A stretch of 64,000 nucleotides of DNA from Amycolatopsis oliviviridis (GTDB taxonomy: Bacteria; Actinomycetota; Actinomycetes; Mycobacteriales; Pseudonocardiaceae), in assembly GCF_014654365.1 (NCBI RefSeq), contig NZ_BNAY01000012.1, positions 51,406 to 115,405 on the forward strand, in the 5' to 3' direction. Position 1 is the stretch's first letter. The number at the start of each line of letters is the position of its first letter. Both the position numbers and the translations under genes were made by a program. This document shows positions 60,818-64,000 of this stretch, one piece after another. The notes beneath the pieces are model-generated. The model made no database searches, was not told the origin of the DNA, and saw nothing but the letters and a program-made list of their open reading frames with translations.

Positions 60818-62028
60818 AGCCGCTCCGCGCGCCGGGTCAGGTACTGCTTCTCGGGTTCGCTCGCGGTCTTTCTGGCCGCCCGTAGGTAGGCCTCGCGCGC
60901 GGCGACGGCGTCCCCGGCCAGCTCCAGCAGGTGCCCGCGCACGGAATCGAGCCGGTGGGTCTGGCTCATCCGGGTGTCCTCGTCGAGCGTGGCGAGCAGT
61001 TCGAGGCCCGCTTCGGGCCCGTTGACCTCGGCGACCGCGACGGCGCGGTTGAGCGTGACGACCGGGCCGGGCGAGACCTTCTCCAGGACGTCGTAGAGCG
61101 CGAGGATCTGGGACCAGTCGGTGTCGGCCGCGGTGGCCGCTTCGTCGTGGACGGCGGCGATCGCGGCCTGCACCTGGTACGGCCCGACCGGACCCGCCGC
61201 CAAGGCCTCGCTCACCAGCGAGACCCCTTCGGCGATCGTGTCCGCGTTCCAGAGCGAACGGTCCTGTTCGGCGAGGGGGACGAGTGAGCCGTCCTCGCCG
61301 GCGCGGGCGGCGCGGCGGGCGTCGGTCAGCAGCATGAGCGCGAGCAGGCCGCTGACCTCGTCTTCGGCGGGCATGAGCCGCCGGAGCAACCGGGTCAGCC
61401 GGATCGCCTCGGCGGTCAGATCGGCGCGGTGCAGATCGGGGCCGCCGCTGGTGGTGTAGCCCTCGTTGAAGATCAGGTACAGCACCTGGAGGACGACGCG
61501 GAGCCGTTCGGCGAGTTCCGTGGACGGCGGCAGGACGAACTCCGCGCCCGCCTTCTTGATGGTCTGTTTCGCCCGGCTGATCCGCTGGGCGAGCGTCGAT
61601 TCCGGGACGAGGAACGCGTTCGCGATCTCGCCCGTGGTCAGGCCGCCGACCGCGCGCAGCGTGAGCGCGAGCTGCGACGGCGCGGACAGGGAAGGGTGGC
61701 AGCACAGGAAGAGCACGGTGAGCGTGTCGTCCGTATCGGACACAGTGGACGGTTCGGCTGGATCCATCAGCGCGTCGTTCTCTTCGCGCCGACGTCGCGC
61801 GCTTTCGCTGCGCCACTCGTCCACCAGCCGCCGGGACGCGACCGTCGCGAGCCAGGACTTCGGACTGTCCGGGATGCCCTGCTCCGGCCATTGCTGAGCG
61901 GCCGCGAGCAGGGCTTCCTGGACGGCGTCCTCGCAGGCGTCGAACTGCCCGTGCTTGCGCACCAGCAGCCCGATCACCTGCGGGGCCAGCTCCCTGAGGA
62001 GCGCTTCCACCTGACGATCGTCCTTCAC
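60814..62028 (-). CDS. ECF sigma factor with long C-terminal domain (ECF42 type)
   Basis: 404 residues. Sigma-2 (FDACEDAVQEALLAAAQQW and SWLATVASRRLVDEWRSE) and sigma-4 (LTTGEIANAFLVPESTLAQR) occupy the first 180; the remaining 220 are the helical, TPR-like DUF6596 domain (LYLIFNEGYTTSG, LALMLLTDARRAARAGEDG). ECF42 sigma factors need this extension for activity and usually have a DGPF-type protein beside them; none is here. GTG 62028 is chosen because the frame before it runs through the palindrome at 62043-62093. Confidence 0.92.
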   Translation of the reverse strand: MKDDRQVEALLRELAPQVIGLLVRKHGQFDACEDAVQEALLAAAQQWPEQGIPDSPKSWLATVASRRLVDEWRSESARRRREENDALMDPAEPSTVSDTDDTLTVLFLCCHPSLSAPSQLALTLRAVGGLTTGEIANAFLVPESTLAQRISRAKQTIKKAGAEFVLPPSTELAERLRVVLQVLYLIFNEGYTTSGGPDLHRADLTAEAIRLTRLLRRLMPAEDEVSGLLALMLLTDARRAARAGEDGSLVPLAEQDRSLWNADTIAEGVSLVSEALAAGPVGPYQVQAAIAAVHDEAATAADTDWSQILALYDVLEKVSPGPVVTLNRAVAVAEVNGPEAGLELLATLDEDTRMSQTHRLDSVRGHLLELAGDAVAAREAYLRAARKTASEPEKQYLTRRAERL

Positions 62029-62042
62029 GACGCCAGTCTTAC

Positions 62043-62093
62043 CGCATTTCGTCCTCTGGATGCGGTGGGTACGCATCCAGAGGACGAAATGCG
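62043..62093. terminator. 22-bp perfect hairpin (TTTCGTCCTCTG family)
   Basis: 62043-62064 and 62072-62093 are reverse complements around a seven-base loop. The core TTTCGTCCTCTGGATGCGG differs from the 44374 element by one base. It begins five bases after the TauD-type stop (minus strand) and 14 bases before the sigma-factor start, so it terminates the former. Confidence 0.75.
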
Positions 62094-62098
62094 AGGCG

Positions 62099-63001
62099 TC
62101 AGGCGACGGGGGAGTAGTGCGAAGCGTCGCCTTCGAGGGAATCGCTGGGCACCCCGTCGATGCCGACCGGGACGTCGCCCGCCACGGTCACCCGGTTCAG
62201 GCGGCGGGGCAGGTCGTCGTAGTTGTCGACGGCGTAGTGCTGGGTGATGCGGTTGTCGAACAGCACCAGCTGGTTCGGCTCCCAGCTCACCCGGACGACG
62301 TTCTCCGGCCGCGTCACGTAGGACTGCAGCAGCCGCAGGATGTCCCGCGACTCGCCCTTGGACAGCCCGATGATCCGCTGCGCGAACCCGCCGATGTACA
62401 GCCCGCGTTCGCCGGTCACCGGATGCACCCGCACCACCGGGTGGACCGTGCGGAACTTCTGCGAGACGAACACTTTCCGGCGTTCCTGCTCTGCCTCATC
62501 GAGGGTCTCCGGCGCCTTCGCGTAGTCATAGTCGTTGGTGTGCTCGGCGCGCAGCGTGTCCGCGAACGCCCGGAGCGGCTCCGGCAGGTCACGGTAGGCG
62601 GCGGCCGAGTTGGCGATCAGCGTCTCGCCGCCGTACGGAGGGACAACCAGGCTGCGCAGCGTGCTGGCCTTCGGCGGGTTGTGCACGAAGGTGACGTCGG
62701 TGTGCCACTGGTTCGCGCGGCCCTGCTCGCTGTCGACCGGCAGGATGGCGGGTTCGCCGTCGACCGACGGGACGGTCGGGTGCGCCTTGGTCAGCTCGCC
62801 GAAGTGCTCGGCGAACCGCTGCTGGCCGGCGTCGTCAAGATCGACGTCGCGAAAGACGAGCGCTTTGTGTTCGTGCAGCGCGTCGGTCACGAACGCGACG
62901 GTCGCGGCGTCGAGTTCCTTGGCCGGGTCGACGCCGACGACCTGCGCGCCGATCCTGCCGGTGATCTTGCGGACTTCGACCTGCGTGTTGAGGGCGGTCA
63001 T
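62099..63001 (-). CDS. TauD/TfdA-family Fe(II)/2-oxoglutarate dioxygenase
   Basis: 300 residues. Motif ANQWHTDVTFVHNPPKAST has the H-x-D of the iron triad, and QHYAVDNYDDLPRRLNRVTV the distal H and the 2-oxoglutarate-binding arginine. The start has IGAQVVGVDPAKELDAATV. It hydroxylates a sulfonate, sulfate ester or related compound to free sulfite or sulfate. ATGA overlaps the monooxygenase gene upstream, so both are one operon. Confidence 0.92.
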   Translation of the reverse strand: MTALNTQVEVRKITGRIGAQVVGVDPAKELDAATVAFVTDALHEHKALVFRDVDLDDAGQQRFAEHFGELTKAHPTVPSVDGEPAILPVDSEQGRANQWHTDVTFVHNPPKASTLRSLVVPPYGGETLIANSAAAYRDLPEPLRAFADTLRAEHTNDYDYAKAPETLDEAEQERRKVFVSQKFRTVHPVVRVHPVTGERGLYIGGFAQRIIGLSKGESRDILRLLQSYVTRPENVVRVSWEPNQLVLFDNRITQHYAVDNYDDLPRRLNRVTVAGDVPVGIDGVPSDSLEGDASHYSPVA

Positions 63002-64000
63002 GCGGCGTGCTCCTTCACTGGGGTTTTGGCGACTGGACGGGCGAGGCCGTAGTGGCCGCGCAAGGTCGTGGCGGTGTACTCGGTGCGGAACAGACCGCGT
63101 CGTTGCAGCTCGGGGACCACGAGATCGACGAAGTCGTCGAGTCCGCCCGGCAGCGTGGGCGGCATGACGTTGAAGCCGTCCGCGGCGCCTTCGGTGAACC
63201 AGTGCTCCAGCTGGTCGGCCACTTGCGTGGCGGTTCCGGCGAAGACGCGGTGCCCACGGCCGCCCGCGAGCCGTTCGATGAGCTGGCGGATGGTCAGGTT
63301 CTCGCGCCTCGCCAGGCCGGTGACCAGCTCGAACCGGCTCTGCGCGCCTTCGGTGAACGTGCCGACGTCGGGCAGCGGACCGTCGAGCGGATACGGCGTC
63401 AGGTCGTGGTCGAGCATGTTCGACAGCTGCCGCACGCCGTACGCGGGCGTGATCAGGGCGTTGAGTTCGGCCTCGCGTTCCTTCGCCTCGGCCTCGGTAC
63501 GGCCCAGGATCGGGCTGATCCCCGGCAGGATCTTGATCTCACCGGGCGAGCGGCCGTGTTTCGCGAGCCTTCCCTTGACGTCGTCGTAGAAAGCCTTGCC
63601 CTCGGCGAAAGTCTGCTGCGCGGTGAACACCGCCTCGGCGAACCGGGCCGCGTACTCCTTGCCCGTCTCCGACGAACCGGCCTGGACCAGCAAGGGATGC
63701 CCCTGCACCGGACGCGGGATGTTCAGCGGGCCGCGGACCTGGAAATGCGGGCCGTTGTGGTCGATCGGATGGATGCGGCCGGTGTCGGCGTAGACCCCGC
63801 TCGCCTTGTCGATGACGGCCGCGTCGTCGTCCCAGCTGTCCCAGAGTTTCCTTGCCACCTCGACGAATTCGGTGGCGCGCTCGTACCGCAGCGCGTGCGC
63901 GGGCCGGGCGTCGCGGTTGAAGTTGCGGGCCTCGTCCTCACCCGCCGACGTCACGATGTTCCAGCCCGCGCGGCCGCCGCTGAGATGGTCGAGCGACGCG
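62998..64000 (-). CDS. LLM-class flavin monooxygenase (NtaA/DszA type), N-terminus beyond right edge
   Basis: The minus frame is open to base 64000, so the first part (roughly 100 residues by family length) is missing. Seen: LDHLSGGRAGWNIVTSAGED at the edge, then PRPVQGHPLLVQAGSSETGK and FVDLVVPELQRRGLFRTEYT. This is the NtaA/SnaA/DszA group, FMNH2-dependent oxygenases of organosulfur or chelators. Its stop overlaps the TauD-type ATG by four bases. Together the pair probably scavenges sulfur from organic compounds. Confidence 0.9.
   Translation of the reverse strand, partial: ASLDHLSGGRAGWNIVTSAGEDEARNFNRDARPAHALRYERATEFVEVARKLWDSWDDDAAVIDKASGVYADTGRIHPIDHNGPHFQVRGPLNIPRPVQGHPLLVQAGSSETGKEYAARFAEAVFTAQQTFAEGKAFYDDVKGRLAKHGRSPGEIKILPGISPILGRTEAEAKEREAELNALITPAYGVRQLSNMLDHDLTPYPLDGPLPDVGTFTEGAQSRFELVTGLARRENLTIRQLIERLAGGRGHRVFAGTATQVADQLEHWFTEGAADGFNVMPPTLPGGLDDFVDLVVPELQRRGLFRTEYTATTLRGHYGLARPVAKTPVKEHAA

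Overview
The window reads as chromosomal DNA of a high-GC actinomycete. Third codon positions are almost all G or C, GTG and TTG starts are common, and genes pack tightly with 1-8 base overlaps. An ESX-type effector cassette (EspG, DUF3558 lipoprotein, WXG-type protein), a mycothiol-world DsbA-like protein, an F420-type oxidoreductase under a KstR-like box and a 1657-residue NAD glutamate dehydrogenase point to the Pseudonocardiales/Mycobacteriales, most likely Amycolatopsis or a close relative. That name is inference from gene content and style; no database was searched.

Left third (1-21.6 kb), accessory and regulatory genes: a DUF222/HNH nuclease cut by the left edge; a DUF4097-like protein; a divergent pair encoding an ATP-dependent DNA ligase and a LigD-type polymerase; MarR + PLP decarboxylase + amino-acid permease; HxlR divergent from a DHA2-like MFS pump; an acetamide locus (amiC, amiS, amiE) with a divergent MarR gene and readable promoters; a response regulator/histidine kinase/GerMN-like lipoprotein cassette; and, convergent to it, a four-gene MacAB-like export operon.

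Middle (21.6-32.7 kb): an AT-richer leader followed by four overlapping or closely spaced ESX-associated genes without any ESX core; tRNA-Arg(TCT); an I36-type secreted inhibitor; a LacI/MFS pair sharing an operator; an orphan NarL-type kinase; a histidine phosphatase; and a CopD-CtaG fusion.

Right part (32.8-58.5 kb) is an old conserved block. From memory it follows the Mycobacterium tuberculosis order Rv2478c-Rv2464c: SSB paralogue, EttA, glutamate dehydrogenase, thioesterase, conserved protein, alpha-glucosidase, GlbO, HNH protein, DUF5130, PepN, Rv2466c-like protein, RpiB, Nei. Lineage-specific insertions sit inside it: an 845-residue helical/proline-rich protein, a DUF305 + LVIVD pair, MscS, an arginine-rich hexapeptide-repeat protein (GTRVTx, 14 copies), and an MBL hydrolase with a ComB-like phosphatase. 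The last 5.5 kb hold an F420-type oxidoreductase and a ketosteroid-isomerase-like gene behind a KstR-type box, an ECF sigma factor with a long C-terminal domain, and a TauD dioxygenase/flavin monooxygenase operon cut by the right edge.

Two themes run through the non-coding DNA. Several genes have a TANNNT box exactly 6-7 bases before the start codon and no Shine-Dalgarno sequence, which predicts leaderless mRNAs. Two families of long, nearly perfect palindromes sit at gene 3' ends, mostly between convergent genes, and probably act as bidirectional terminators or a dispersed repeat. The most unusual single object is the hexapeptide-repeat gene at 50.7-51.1 kb.
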